The position numbers and the translations under genes are program-made. Positions 27,471 to 35,535 of a stretch of 64,000 nucleotides of DNA are shown here, piece by piece; position 1 is the stretch's first letter, and each line of letters starts with the position of its first letter. Source of the DNA: Brevibacillus laterosporus (GTDB lineage: Bacteria > Bacillota > Bacilli > Brevibacillales > Brevibacillaceae); contig CP033464.1 of NCBI GenBank assembly GCA_007833815.1, positions 740,501 to 804,500 of the forward strand, read 5' to 3'. The notes under the pieces are model-generated. The model saw nothing but the letters and a program-made list of their open reading frames with translations, had not been told where the DNA came from and ran no database searches.

Positions 27471-28426
27471 GAGTTGTCTTTTTTATTATATCGAGAAAAT
27501 CAAGGACAAAAATAAGGATAAAACTATGGACAATAACAGGGAATATTTCAATTTTACAAAAAGGTACAATTTTACAAGGAGGAAAAACTCCTGGGAGACA
27601 CATCTATCCCATATCAATGATGTACTCGAATTATCCAAAGGGTGATGAAGAATGCAGCTTTACGAGGGGAGCATTTGGAATCCGGATCGCGCTTGGTCTT
27701 GCGACGGATGATTACGGGAAAAATGAGTGTGATTCTCTGTTTTGTTTCGCAATCTCAGCCTGCATCCTCTCGGAGTATTGGGAAACATAAAAATTGATAA
27801 GCTATTAGGCGTAAGGTGGTGTTAGGATACTTTATTAAAAGGAAGCTATATTATAATAGAAACAATTTGCGATGAGTGCCAGAAAGGGTTTGAAGGAAAA
27901 AACATCCAAATGCTTGAAGTGCAACCCGTAAAGTAGACATTGGAAAAAACCTCGAGGTTAACCGATGAAATAATTCGGCGTAAACGTGATTTTGCCTCTC
28001 AAGAGCCTAATCAAAAATAGGTAACTGACGTTACCCAATGTCGAATCAGTGATGAGCGTATCTATCTTTCTGCAATCAAAGATTTATATACCCATGAGAT
28101 CATTTCATATCATATCAGTGGGCTCTAAAATCAAAAAAGCAAAACAAGAGTTGCTGCCTAAAATGAATAGATTAAAAATGCAGATTACAAGAATGTATTG
28201 ACGATATAAATGTATTACTAGCTCGAAAGGCTAACGAATAGGAGGGGAGCTATGGAAACGTTGAATTTTGGAGGAATAGATCAGCCATCGTTCCTCATAG
28301 TTGCTAAATCCCCCTTCTCTAACTTCAGAGGAGTATACAGATAGAAGGAAATTAATTAAACGATTGGAACTGCCGGAAGCCGAGTAGGCTTTTTTATTTT
28401 GCATTGTATTGGGGAGGGGAAATGTC
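27471..28426 (+). other. Decayed prophage stretch
   Basis: About 950 bases of broken frames between the ArpU-like gene and the lysis cassette. Recognisable scraps: a zinc-ribbon-like tail near 27870-27935 (ETICDECQKGFEGKNIQML), an IS3-type transposase piece (separate entry), and the end of a phage tail-type protein at about 28307-28387 (EEYTDRRKLIKRLELPEAE then stop). The frame at 27650 beginning MKNAALRGEHLESGSRLVLR is preceded by no clear ribosome site. No intact gene is supported here. Confidence 0.55.
27978..28126 (+). pseudogene. IS3/IS150-type transposase OrfB remnant
   Basis: Translation gives RRKRDFASQEPNQK, a stop in place of the conserved Trp, then VTDVTQCRISDERIYLSAIK, DLYTHEIISYHISG. 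The first catalytic Asp context (W-VTDVT) and the DLY..EI..Y segment are diagnostic of IS3-family integrase cores. Both ends are missing. Confidence 0.8.
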
Positions 28427-28699
28427 TTGGGGGCGAGTACTGTGAATTCATTCGAAAAAGAAATAGTCGAAATGAGAAGCGATATTAAATCACTAGAAAA
28501 AGATGTAGCTGATCTTAAAAATAAAACATCTATTCATGATGAGCAAATCAGAGCTATCAATAAAACTTTAGATAGTATCAATGAAAATACAACGTGGATT
28601 AAACGAACAATAACAGCAGCAATTATTACAGCGGTTAGCACCGGCATTATAGGCGGAGCAATCGCTATTTTTTATAACGTGTTAAAGGGAGGTAATTAA
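28427..28699 (+). CDS. xhlA: XhlA-type holin-associated protein
   Basis: About 90 residues: an N-terminal coiled coil (MRSDIKSLEKDVADLKNKTS, NKTLDSINENTTWIKRTITA) and one C-terminal transmembrane helix with a short basic tail, the layout of hemolysin XhlA from PBSX-like prophages. It works with the holin and amidase to lyse the cell. Start is uncertain: the TTG at 28427 follows GGAGGGG by seven bases; a GTG at 28442 is also possible. Confidence 0.8.
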   Translation: MGASTVNSFEKEIVEMRSDIKSLEKDVADLKNKTSIHDEQIRAINKTLDSINENTTWIKRTITAAIITAVSTGIIGGAIAIFYNVLKGGN

Positions 28700-28701
28700 T
28701 C

Positions 28702-28968
28702 ATGATCAATTGGAAAGTACGTTTCAAGAACCCTGTATTTCTTGCACAATTATTTTTGTCGATTATTTTGCCTATCTTAGGATATTTCGGGCTAACTGCG
28801 CAGGACCTCACAACTTGGGGGGCCCTTTTTATTTTACTGAGAGAAGCATTTTCGAATCCTTATGTTGTTTTTATGATTGTGGTCAGTTTATGGAATGCAA
28901 TCAATGATCCAACAACAAGAGGAATTGAAGATAGCCACCAAGCTAAAAGATATCAATGGCCTAAATAA
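28702..28968 (+). CDS. Phage holin, phi-LC3/XhlB type
   Basis: 88 residues with two membrane helices (FLAQLFLSIILPILGYFGL and PYVVFMIVVSLWNAI) and the family ending WNAINDPTTRGIEDS..A..Y. AAAGGGAGG lies before the ATG and the gene follows xhlA by 2 bases. Holins of this class open the membrane so that the endolysin reaches the wall. Confidence 0.88.
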   Translation: MINWKVRFKNPVFLAQLFLSIILPILGYFGLTAQDLTTWGALFILLREAFSNPYVVFMIVVSLWNAINDPTTRGIEDSHQAKRYQWPK

Positions 28969-29016
28969 GCTGCCCTCAAGGGTGGCTTTTATTATTTTAA
29001 AAGGAGAGGATTTATT

Positions 29017-29904
29017 ATGGTAAAAATCTTTATTGATCCAGGACATGGCGGAACAGATCCTGGTGCAGTGGGGAATGGCCTGCAGGAAAAGAATTTAACA
29101 TTAACGATATCTCAAAAAATGAGAAATTTACTGACCGATTATGAAAATACACAGGTTACGTTGAGCCGCGAGAAAGACCAATATCTCAGCCTAAAACAAC
29201 GCACTGACACGGCTAATGCATGGGGAGCTGACTTTTTACTTTCCGTCCACATCAATGCTGGTGGCGGTACAGGGTATGAGGACTTCTGCTATGATAAACT
29301 TGCGGCATCCTCGCCTATAGGCAGGATACAGGATGCTATCCATACGGCAGTGATGGCTGAGATAAAGGGATATGGGGTAAGAGATCGTGGAGCAAAATCT
29401 GCCAATTTCCACATGCTGCGCGAGTCAAAAATGCCGGCTGTACTAGCTGAGAATCTTTTCATTGATACTGCTACAGATGCTAATTTGCTTAAGCAGGCAA
29501 GCTTTATCGATGCAGTAGCGCGCGGTCACGTTAATGGATTGGCTAAAGCTTTTAATTTGAAAAAGAAAACAGTTTCTAATCCTGAGACTTCTCCAAGCAA
29601 ACCAGCAACGAACGGGTACACTCATACAATTGTTAAAGGTGACACTCTTTGGAGCCTATCGCAAAAATGCGGTACGACTGTAGCCAACCTTAAAAAGCTT
29701 AATCCTGGTATTAATGAGAATGCATTGAGGGTAGGTAGTAAACTGATTGTTACTGCAGGGGCAACGTACCATACTGTCCAAAAAGGGGACACTGTCTCAG
29801 GACTTGCTGAGCGATACGGCAGCACGATCACATTGATAAAGGACTGGAACAATCTCAATGCCCAGTATCTGATTCGAGTCGGACAGAAGCTGCGTGTAAA
29901 ATAA
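29017..29904 (+). CDS. N-acetylmuramoyl-L-alanine amidase with two LysM repeats (endolysin)
   Basis: 295 residues. Residues 1-180 form an Amidase_3 domain: zinc His in IDPGHGGTDPGAVG, Glu in LQEKNLT, His in LLSVHINAGGG and catalytic Glu in AVLAENLFID. The C-terminal half has two LysM wall-binding repeats (YTHTIVKGDTLWSLSQKCG and YHTVQKGDTVSGLAERYGS). No signal peptide, so it depends on the adjacent holin. Intact and complete. A scar of this gene recurs at 38697-38842 between the toxin copies. Confidence 0.93.
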   Translation: MVKIFIDPGHGGTDPGAVGNGLQEKNLTLTISQKMRNLLTDYENTQVTLSREKDQYLSLKQRTDTANAWGADFLLSVHINAGGGTGYEDFCYDKLAASSPIGRIQDAIHTAVMAEIKGYGVRDRGAKSANFHMLRESKMPAVLAENLFIDTATDANLLKQASFIDAVARGHVNGLAKAFNLKKKTVSNPETSPSKPATNGYTHTIVKGDTLWSLSQKCGTTVANLKKLNPGINENALRVGSKLIVTAGATYHTVQKGDTVSGLAERYGSTITLIKDWNNLNAQYLIRVGQKLRVK

Positions 29905-30090
29905 ACGCAGAGCTGAGCATAATGTATTTACATCACGACTCCACAAAAAGAGTGGACAATCAGCATCCGCATGGTGTACGGAGCAGCATTTCTCTACTCA
30001 ACAACTTTGGTATTGGGTACGAAAATTTAAGAACGATAAGCAAAGTTACCCACAGAAACAATTGAATGCCGAATCATTAATAAATAGCGT

Positions 30091-30125
30091 AAAAAAGAGG
30101 GGTATGTATGCGCCCCTCTTTTTTT
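30091..30125 (+). terminator. Terminator after the lysis cassette
   Basis: AAAAAAGAGGGG / CCCCTCTTTTTTT around a 10-base loop. The preceding bases gaatcattaataaatagcgt are repeated before the palindrome at 38916. Confidence 0.88.
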
Positions 30126-30165
30126 AAATCCGCCATCACATCTCCGATTTAATTGTCCTTCCGCA

Positions 30166-30534
30166 CTAACAGTGAGCAGCACTCCACATAAATATTTTTC
30201 CTATTTCATCCTTTATCTTTTCTAACTTTGCACATAGCTCATGTTGCCACTCTGTGTCATTTGTTAAGCTAGCGACTAAAGATAGGTTTTTGAGTTTTGC
30301 TAGCCCCCAAGCTCTTTTAGCGTTTGCCCTCAGACCAAAACATAATTTCAAATTCCAGCCTGACGAAAGATATTGAAAGCTAATATGAGCAGTACGCAAG
30401 GTTAGAAAAGACACAAGGATGAAAAAGGAAGAGCCCCTTTCATATTGAAAAGGGGCCTGACTGACATTTACAACAAATTGGTCTTCAAAGGGCAACTGAA
30501 CCGTACTTAAAAACTGCCATAACATGTAATACAT
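30166..30534 (-). CDS. Unrecognised small protein, doubtful
   Basis: 122 codons without a clear ribosome site. The C-terminal part (WGLAKLKNLSLVASLTNDTE, WQHELCAKLEKIKDEIGKIF) looks coding-like, but the N-terminal half has an irregular composition and may be chance sequence joined to a remnant. No family recognised. Confidence 0.3.
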   Translation of the reverse strand: MYYMLWQFLSTVQLPFEDQFVVNVSQAPFQYERGSSFFILVSFLTLRTAHISFQYLSSGWNLKLCFGLRANAKRAWGLAKLKNLSLVASLTNDTEWQHELCAKLEKIKDEIGKIFMWSAAHC

Positions 30535-30557
30535 AGCTACAAGTCAGAAGTATGATA

Positions 30558-30962
30558 TTAATCAGCTATTTTTTCAATCGTAGGGGCAATTGCTATTGGT
30601 GGAATTGACAAAGTCCATGCTGTTGCATATATATTCAACTTTTCACCCAAAACGTAATCGTCATCAGTAGAAATAGGGACTCTTAATATTTTATTTTGAG
30701 AAGCTAATTCCCACCAATCATCTTTATAGGAAAGTGCGTCTTCTTGTGTAGAAGTATTTGCCACAACCATGTACATACCATCAATAGAAATAACATAGCC
30801 AGTGAAAGGCTGTTGTTCCTCTTTCTCAATAGAAGAGATAGAAGCATGCTGTAAGACGGATTGGTTTGAATCCGCAAAGGCTGGTGCTACTCCCATCGTA
30901 AATCCAAACCCTAGTGTAAGAGTGGTTACTGCCGCTATTAATTTGTTTTTTGACATTTTCAT
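30558..30962 (-). CDS. Secreted DUF3221 (YobA-like) protein
   Basis: 134 residues. Sec signal peptide MKMSKNKLIAAVTTLTLG... with cleavage near APAFA-DS, then a small all-beta domain with the DUF3221 pattern: GYVISIDGMYMVVANTS, ALSYKDDWWELASQNKILR, VLGEKLNIYATAWTLSIPP. AAGGAGGAG lies nine bases before the ATG. Function of the family is unknown. It is the only protein with a signal peptide in this part of the island; the toxin genes nearby have none. Confidence 0.75.
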   Translation of the reverse strand: MKMSKNKLIAAVTTLTLGFGFTMGVAPAFADSNQSVLQHASISSIEKEEQQPFTGYVISIDGMYMVVANTSTQEDALSYKDDWWELASQNKILRVPISTDDDYVLGEKLNIYATAWTLSIPPIAIAPTIEKIAD

Positions 30963-31408
30963 AAATATGTCTCCTCCTTATATTTTGTCCGTACATAGTA
31001 AAAATTCTTTTTTTATCCCAATAAACCTCTATATTTTCAAACATTTAACAAATAAGACATAAATTAATAATAATAAATTTAGGTGGAGTTATCTGAAGAG
31101 AATCCTCATCAGCCTTTTGTTTGATTATGTAATGATCCATTCATGTCAGCATAAACACCATATCTTAGATACCATTACTTTCATTTTTTACGCCCCTTGA
31201 AGTTGATTTACAAAAGAAAAAATCGTTTCCTTAATTAAAGGAGACGACTTTCCTCGTTAGATGGATCAATTAGGGGATGAAACCTTTTCATATATCGGTT
31301 GATTGAGTTTACACAAAATTCTTGACAGACCCTTTACTTATAAAAAAATGTTCTTCATTTAATGATATCATTTAAATATTTTTGACTTTTTTATTCTTTA
31401 TACCAAAT
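30963..31408. other. Non-coding stretch with a minus-strand terminator
   Basis: About 445 bases without a gene. On the minus strand cgtctcctt / aaggaaacg around 31218-31250 followed by TTTTTTC is a probable terminator for the ADP-ribosyltransferase gene upstream. Nothing else stands out. Confidence 0.5.
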
Positions 31409-32280
31409 CTATTTTAGTAAATCAGCTTTTACTTTTAATCGTTCTCTGCCATCTTCAACAATGATAGATAGTCCATGAATTTTAAAAGAAGATCCCCTAT
31501 TAATTAATAGTTCTTGCTCCCAAGGTTTATGACTTAAATCATTTATATATGCTGCACGCGTTCCTTTAGGAACATTTAACTCAAGAACAATTGGCATTAA
31601 AACTATTTCTGGCGAATTACTTTTTGTTTCTTTAGAAAGCCCACTCACAAGTGTAGTACTCAAATAACCTTGATCTTTTCTAGTTGTATTTATAAATCTT
31701 TCTGCAAATTCTCTTGCTTTCTCTATCTTAATCTTATTTTTATCTCTCAAACTATCAGCTTCCATACCAAATGCATTTTCTCCTACTCTTCTATATACTG
31801 TAACCATTTCTGCTGTTTTTGCTTTTTTTAATGCTCTATCTATATTATTAATATCACGATCTAAAATCCCATTTTCTCCAAGTTCTCCATCATTGTTTCT
31901 CAGATATTTATTTATTTGATATCCCCTTTCAGTTGTATAGTTTGTTAAAGATCTTTGTTCGACTATGGTTAAATTTCTTAACCAATTCGCATAATATTTC
32001 CTTCCCCATGCTTCAGCTTTGTTGCTATCTTTAAACTCTTTTCCGTATTTTATTTTTAAATGCCAATCAGGAGAACGAGCTTGCCCCCTCTAGAATTTCC
32101 TTCCATCGCATATATCAGTGTATTAGTGTTTACACCCACCTTTCCTCTCTCAACTGAAATCGAAGGTGCTAATCCCATGTCCTGACATTTTGTCATACTT
32201 TTCCAAGCCAAATAACGCTCTTTACTCCATGCTTTGGCTTTACCTTCATCTTTCTTGAAATTTAGAGGTTTTTTATCCAT
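31409..32280 (-). pseudogene. Vip2/C2I-like ADP-ribosyltransferase A component, deleted and frameshifted (copy 1)
   Basis: Begins MDKKPLNFKKDEGKAKAWSK, the start of a Vip2/C2I-type N-domain, but leaves that homology at WKS after about 28 residues. The first frame runs to GNSRGGKL and stops at 32056; the catalytic domain continues in the next frame from QARSPDWHLK. The break coincides with a run of five C at 32084-32088; six would restore a frame of about 290 codons. The catalytic domain is otherwise complete: TVYRRVG (Arg), YLSTTL (STS-type) and WEQELLI (ExE, as in actin/arginine-modifying toxins). Most of the B-binding N-domain is absent. A shorter catalytic polypeptide from the ATG at 31807 lacks the first half of the fold. 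Confidence 0.82.
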
Positions 32281-32324
32281 TTGTCATTCCACCATCAGTT
32301 ATTTTTTATAAAGTATTGAAGGGA

Positions 32325-32356
32325 GGACAAACCCGCCTTAAAGACGAAGTTTGTCC
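32325..32356 (-). repeat. Inter-gene hairpin, copy 1
   Basis: GGACAAAC / GTTTGTCC with a 16-base loop just upstream of the A-component start; identical hairpin at 40243-40274. No T-run follows on the minus strand, so it is not a standard terminator; it could stabilise or process the mRNA between B and A. Confidence 0.6.
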
Positions 32357-32636
32357 AGCAAAACACAATTTCGATCTTTAGATATAAGCCTGCCGGATTC
32401 TTGAAAAAACCAAAGTTGACTTCTTACATCATAGACCAACTTAAATTTTTGTATGGAATTATCATTCTTTTCTTTTATAACTGCTTCGGGCCTTTGTTTT
32501 CATTTATTGTCGCAAGTTTATTGGTTGGAAAATATCTACAGAGACAGTCTTTCTTAAGAATCTGAAAATGATCTTCATGTTCTCTTTTAAATTACCAACA
32601 CTTGTATAGACTAATGTTCCATCAATTCTAAAATGG
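32357..32636 (-). pseudogene. Remnant of an alternative B-component C-terminus
   Basis: Minus-strand translation gives IQKFKLVYDVRSQLWFFQES then RLISKDRNCVLLDKLRL and stop; KFKLVYD resembles the QxW-type repeat seen in the P47 trefoil (QKWKFVYD). Further upstream FRIDGTLVYTSVGNLKENMK and LRKTVSVDIFQPINLRQ are also coding-like. This looks like the 3' end of a different lectin-type domain left between split B and A; the second locus has only its last bases. Confidence 0.55.
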
Positions 32637-33539
32637 TTAAACCAATGGAGGAGTTACCAAAAAGTATTGAGTAGATTTTGATTCATCTAGCTTTTCTATT
32701 TTTATTGGTGTTTTATCAGCTGGGTTTTCATAGTTAAAATCTAATCCGAAGCTTCTATCAGCATAACTTATAATATTATAACCAATCTGGTCTCCTAGAG
32801 ATTTTCGAAGAAACCAATGCTGGTGTAATGCCTCTTGATTTTTCGTAAAAATTAATTCTGATGTTTTTGTATCCCATGTTAAGACCTTTACATTAAATGA
32901 ATCTGTGAAGTCAGTAATATAAAATGCGCCACAACTTTTATCATAATCCAAATAAAATTCTTGCTGGAGATTCTGAGCCCCTTTATAGATAACAGCTTTA
33001 CCTTCCAAATTGGTAATATGTCTTTGCAAATCTTTTAGAAGGAACTTAAATTTCTTATCTTTCGTTCCCTTAGCATAATCTGCGTTTTCCCCTTTTAAAT
33101 TATCAATACCTCTTCCTACTCTTACAATAGAAAAATTATCAATGTATACAGAATCATTACTACCATTTTTAATAGTAAGCTTCAACGACGTTTCCAGTTC
33201 ACCAAATGTTTGAAGTTTCACCATTTCGTTTTTGTAATCTTTAGAAACTTCAAATACCCCTATTTCTTTTGCTCCTACTACTCCTTCAATCTGGACGGTA
33301 ACTTTTTTCTCTATATCACTTCCTTTAACAGTCATCATAATTAGGTATATAGAATTGCTTTCGAGACTGAAGTCACTATATTCCCCTGTGCTCATTTTAG
33401 GTATCTTGTAACATTTTCCTTTATTCAAAGCGTTTGTGTTATCATATTCACCTCCTTCCCATCTGTCAGATTTCTCTGCGAAATCATCATACAAAGTAGG
33501 AACGTCTATCTGTATATTCATTCCAGGTCGGATTTTCAT
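32637..33539 (-). CDS. B-component C-terminal half (receptor-binding domains), copy 1
   Basis: 300 residues starting MKIRPGMNIQIDVPTLYDDF, which aligns with residues about 568 onward of the intact B protein of copy 2. It holds the Ib/Vip1-like jelly-roll (NFSIVRVGRG at its end) and a ricin-like trefoil piece, ending QYFLVTPPLV instead of QYFLIAK. It is separated from the pore-forming half by a 2-base insertion; its ATG overlaps the upstream TGA as ATGA, so coupled translation of a separate receptor-binding protein is possible. The jelly-roll is markedly diverged from copy 2. Confidence 0.75.
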   Translation of the reverse strand: MKIRPGMNIQIDVPTLYDDFAEKSDRWEGGEYDNTNALNKGKCYKIPKMSTGEYSDFSLESNSIYLIMMTVKGSDIEKKVTVQIEGVVGAKEIGVFEVSKDYKNEMVKLQTFGELETSLKLTIKNGSNDSVYIDNFSIVRVGRGIDNLKGENADYAKGTKDKKFKFLLKDLQRHITNLEGKAVIYKGAQNLQQEFYLDYDKSCGAFYITDFTDSFNVKVLTWDTKTSELIFTKNQEALHQHWFLRKSLGDQIGYNIISYADRSFGLDFNYENPADKTPIKIEKLDESKSTQYFLVTPPLV

Positions 33540-35239
33540 TTTATAGATATCTTCGGGCTATTCTTGTCCCTTTCTTCTTTTATTACTTGTTCTGTCCTTT
33601 TATCATACACAAAATGGACCAGATTCGAGCTCAAAATATGTTCTTCATCTGTCTCCTCATCTGCAAAATAAAAATTTTTATCCGTTTCGTTATAGACCAT
33701 ACCTACTGATTTTTCCAATGCTTCTTTTAGTGTAAGTTCTGGAGTTCGATCATTGGGATTATGAGGGTCTTTTGCCGCAATACGCCGTTCAATTACTCGT
33801 CTCCCGTCAATATTAATCAAGATTCCGGCCGTTACATTTTCAATTTGTGGCATATAATCAGCCCACTCATTTTCTTCCATTACTACTTGTCCACCAGCAG
33901 GGTCTCTTCTCGCAAATGCTCCTTGAAACTGTGTCGTTTCTAATTTTAATTTTTCTCCCGCTTCTAATCTATCCAACTGATTGATATTGAGTGAAATAGG
34001 AGTCGTGCTAAACTGATCTAATGTGTTTAAAGCGAGCCCATGTAAATGTTTTTTAGGATACGTTTGACCAGGAGCTATACTCATCGCTTTTTGATTCAGC
34101 TGTCCGGTAACTGTAGCGATTGTCTCTTTCCCTAATACTAAATTTGTAGTCGGAACCAGGTTATATACAGGAGCTGTTCCTGTATTGTAATAGCGTACAT
34201 TTGCATTCATGTAAGCCGAATGTGCTGTGCTTAACCCTAATTGATTACGCCAATCTTGTCCTGATGTATTTGAAGAGTCAACGGTATGGGTAGAAGTATG
34301 TGAATAATGACCGGTAATGGATGCTGAAACTCCTGTAAAAAGAGAAGCCTCCAAATGCGCATCTATTCCTAGTGTATTAGAGTCACTGGCACTAGAAGAA
34401 GTAGAACGACTAACGGACCTTCCTGCTGTTGAACTCACCTCTTTATTATCTGAGAGAACAAGTTCTTCCATGCCAACTGTAATACTTGGGTATGCCGCAA
34501 CAAGAGGGTCCCAAGCAACTTTTTTAATTGAACGATCAAGCGCTCCACTTGCTTTTTCTAAATCAGAATAGGGGTCTCCAGCGGTGTGAGATTCATTAGG
34601 GTTTGAAACATATTTTTTATATCCCTGGGCAGCATAGTCATCCTTCCAAGGATAAACGACATGGTTAATTACGGTATATCCATTCACTTCCCATTCGTCA
34701 TAGATGCCGTCGTTATCTGTATCTAACATAGGTTTTTCATCCTGCATATTTATAGGCATCGCTTCTTTTGAGAACGCTTCAAGAGAGACGATTTCAGGGA
34801 TAGAAAAGGTTTCAGCTTCAATTTCTTTCTTTTCTTGTTGATTAAAGGTATAGTGTACGTCTAATTGAAACAACTCTTCTTGTTCAAGCATTGGATTTTC
34901 AAAATAAGCTACCATGAATTTATACCTTTTTCCTGCTTCTAACTGCACTTCTTGTTCTTTAGCATTCTCACCATCAATAAGAATATGAGTAAATAGATTG
35001 GGATGGATGGTAAACTGATAGGCACCACTTTTCTTTGGAGTAAAGTTAGCCATCCAACGAACGGATTGTACTTTCTTTTGTAAACAAATGTCATGTAATG
35101 TTCTTTTATCTACCTTAAAACCATTCATACCACGTGCAACAACAAAGGCCGGTTCATTAAAATTCTCTCCATAGAAAAATTGACCTACAGCCTTTAGGGT
35201 TCCTTGTTCTTCTTCTTTTTTAACACCGTTCTTTTTCAT
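33536..35239 (-). CDS. PA/C2II/Vip1-like pore-forming B component, N-terminal part (copy 1)
   Basis: 567 residues. PA14 domain at about 15-135 (QFFYGENFNEPAFVVARGMN, FTPKKSGAYQFTIH), calcium-binding DTDNDGIYDEWEVNG at about 173-187, then the heptamer and pore domain (TAPVYNLVPTTNLVLGKET; phi-clamp Phe in NTLDQFSTTPIS near residue 410; RRVIERRIAAKDP). No signal peptide, like C2II. It ends SPKISIK after a 2-base insertion (agcccgaag versus agcgaag in copy 2). Nearly identical to copy 2 except in the membrane-insertion loop (LEASLFTGVSASITGHYSHT). Ribosome site GGAGAAC precedes the ATG. Confidence 0.88.
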   Translation of the reverse strand: MKKNGVKKEEEQGTLKAVGQFFYGENFNEPAFVVARGMNGFKVDKRTLHDICLQKKVQSVRWMANFTPKKSGAYQFTIHPNLFTHILIDGENAKEQEVQLEAGKRYKFMVAYFENPMLEQEELFQLDVHYTFNQQEKKEIEAETFSIPEIVSLEAFSKEAMPINMQDEKPMLDTDNDGIYDEWEVNGYTVINHVVYPWKDDYAAQGYKKYVSNPNESHTAGDPYSDLEKASGALDRSIKKVAWDPLVAAYPSITVGMEELVLSDNKEVSSTAGRSVSRSTSSSASDSNTLGIDAHLEASLFTGVSASITGHYSHTSTHTVDSSNTSGQDWRNQLGLSTAHSAYMNANVRYYNTGTAPVYNLVPTTNLVLGKETIATVTGQLNQKAMSIAPGQTYPKKHLHGLALNTLDQFSTTPISLNINQLDRLEAGEKLKLETTQFQGAFARRDPAGGQVVMEENEWADYMPQIENVTAGILINIDGRRVIERRIAAKDPHNPNDRTPELTLKEALEKSVGMVYNETDKNFYFADEETDEEHILSSNLVHFVYDKRTEQVIKEERDKNSPKISIK

Positions 35240-35269
35240 GATTCGTTCTCCTTTTCTTTTTTGATGTAA

Positions 35270-35402
35270 TAGTACCTTTTATACAAAAAGCTACATCAAG
35301 CACACAATCTGTAATCTCTTCTTGATCCATACGTATCTGCTAGACCAGTACCATCACATTTTCCTGATGAATTCAGGTGAAGCTTGTTACCTTCAACCTG
35401 GG
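35270..35402 (-). pseudogene. p47 scar upstream of B, copy 1
   Basis: Bases ccttttatacaaaaagctac onward match the p47 gene at 43826-43879, then jump at a shared catac to match 44138-44213, and end at cttcaacct. orfX3 and the rest of p47 are deleted. What follows (from about 35415) matches the stretch downstream of orfX2 in the other copy. The scar forms the 5' leader of the B gene. Confidence 0.85.
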
Positions 35403-35535
35403 GGTTAGAACGTTGACATGCTCGCATATATTACAAGAAAATTCAGTATGTTCTGTTACTAATATTCAACCTTTTTCATCCAGTAGAAGTCTAGTCAAGT
35501 GTAAACTTTAAGTCACTCCTATCCAATTTTTGTTA

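Noticed and set aside
27467-27790. 107-codon frame after the ArpU-like gene
   Set aside because: Atypical residue composition, no ribosome site, and it lies in sequence full of broken frames.
30166-30534. Possible antitoxin or immunity gene for the toxin locus
   Set aside because: No ribosome site, irregular composition and no resemblance to immunity proteins; listed only as a doubtful frame.
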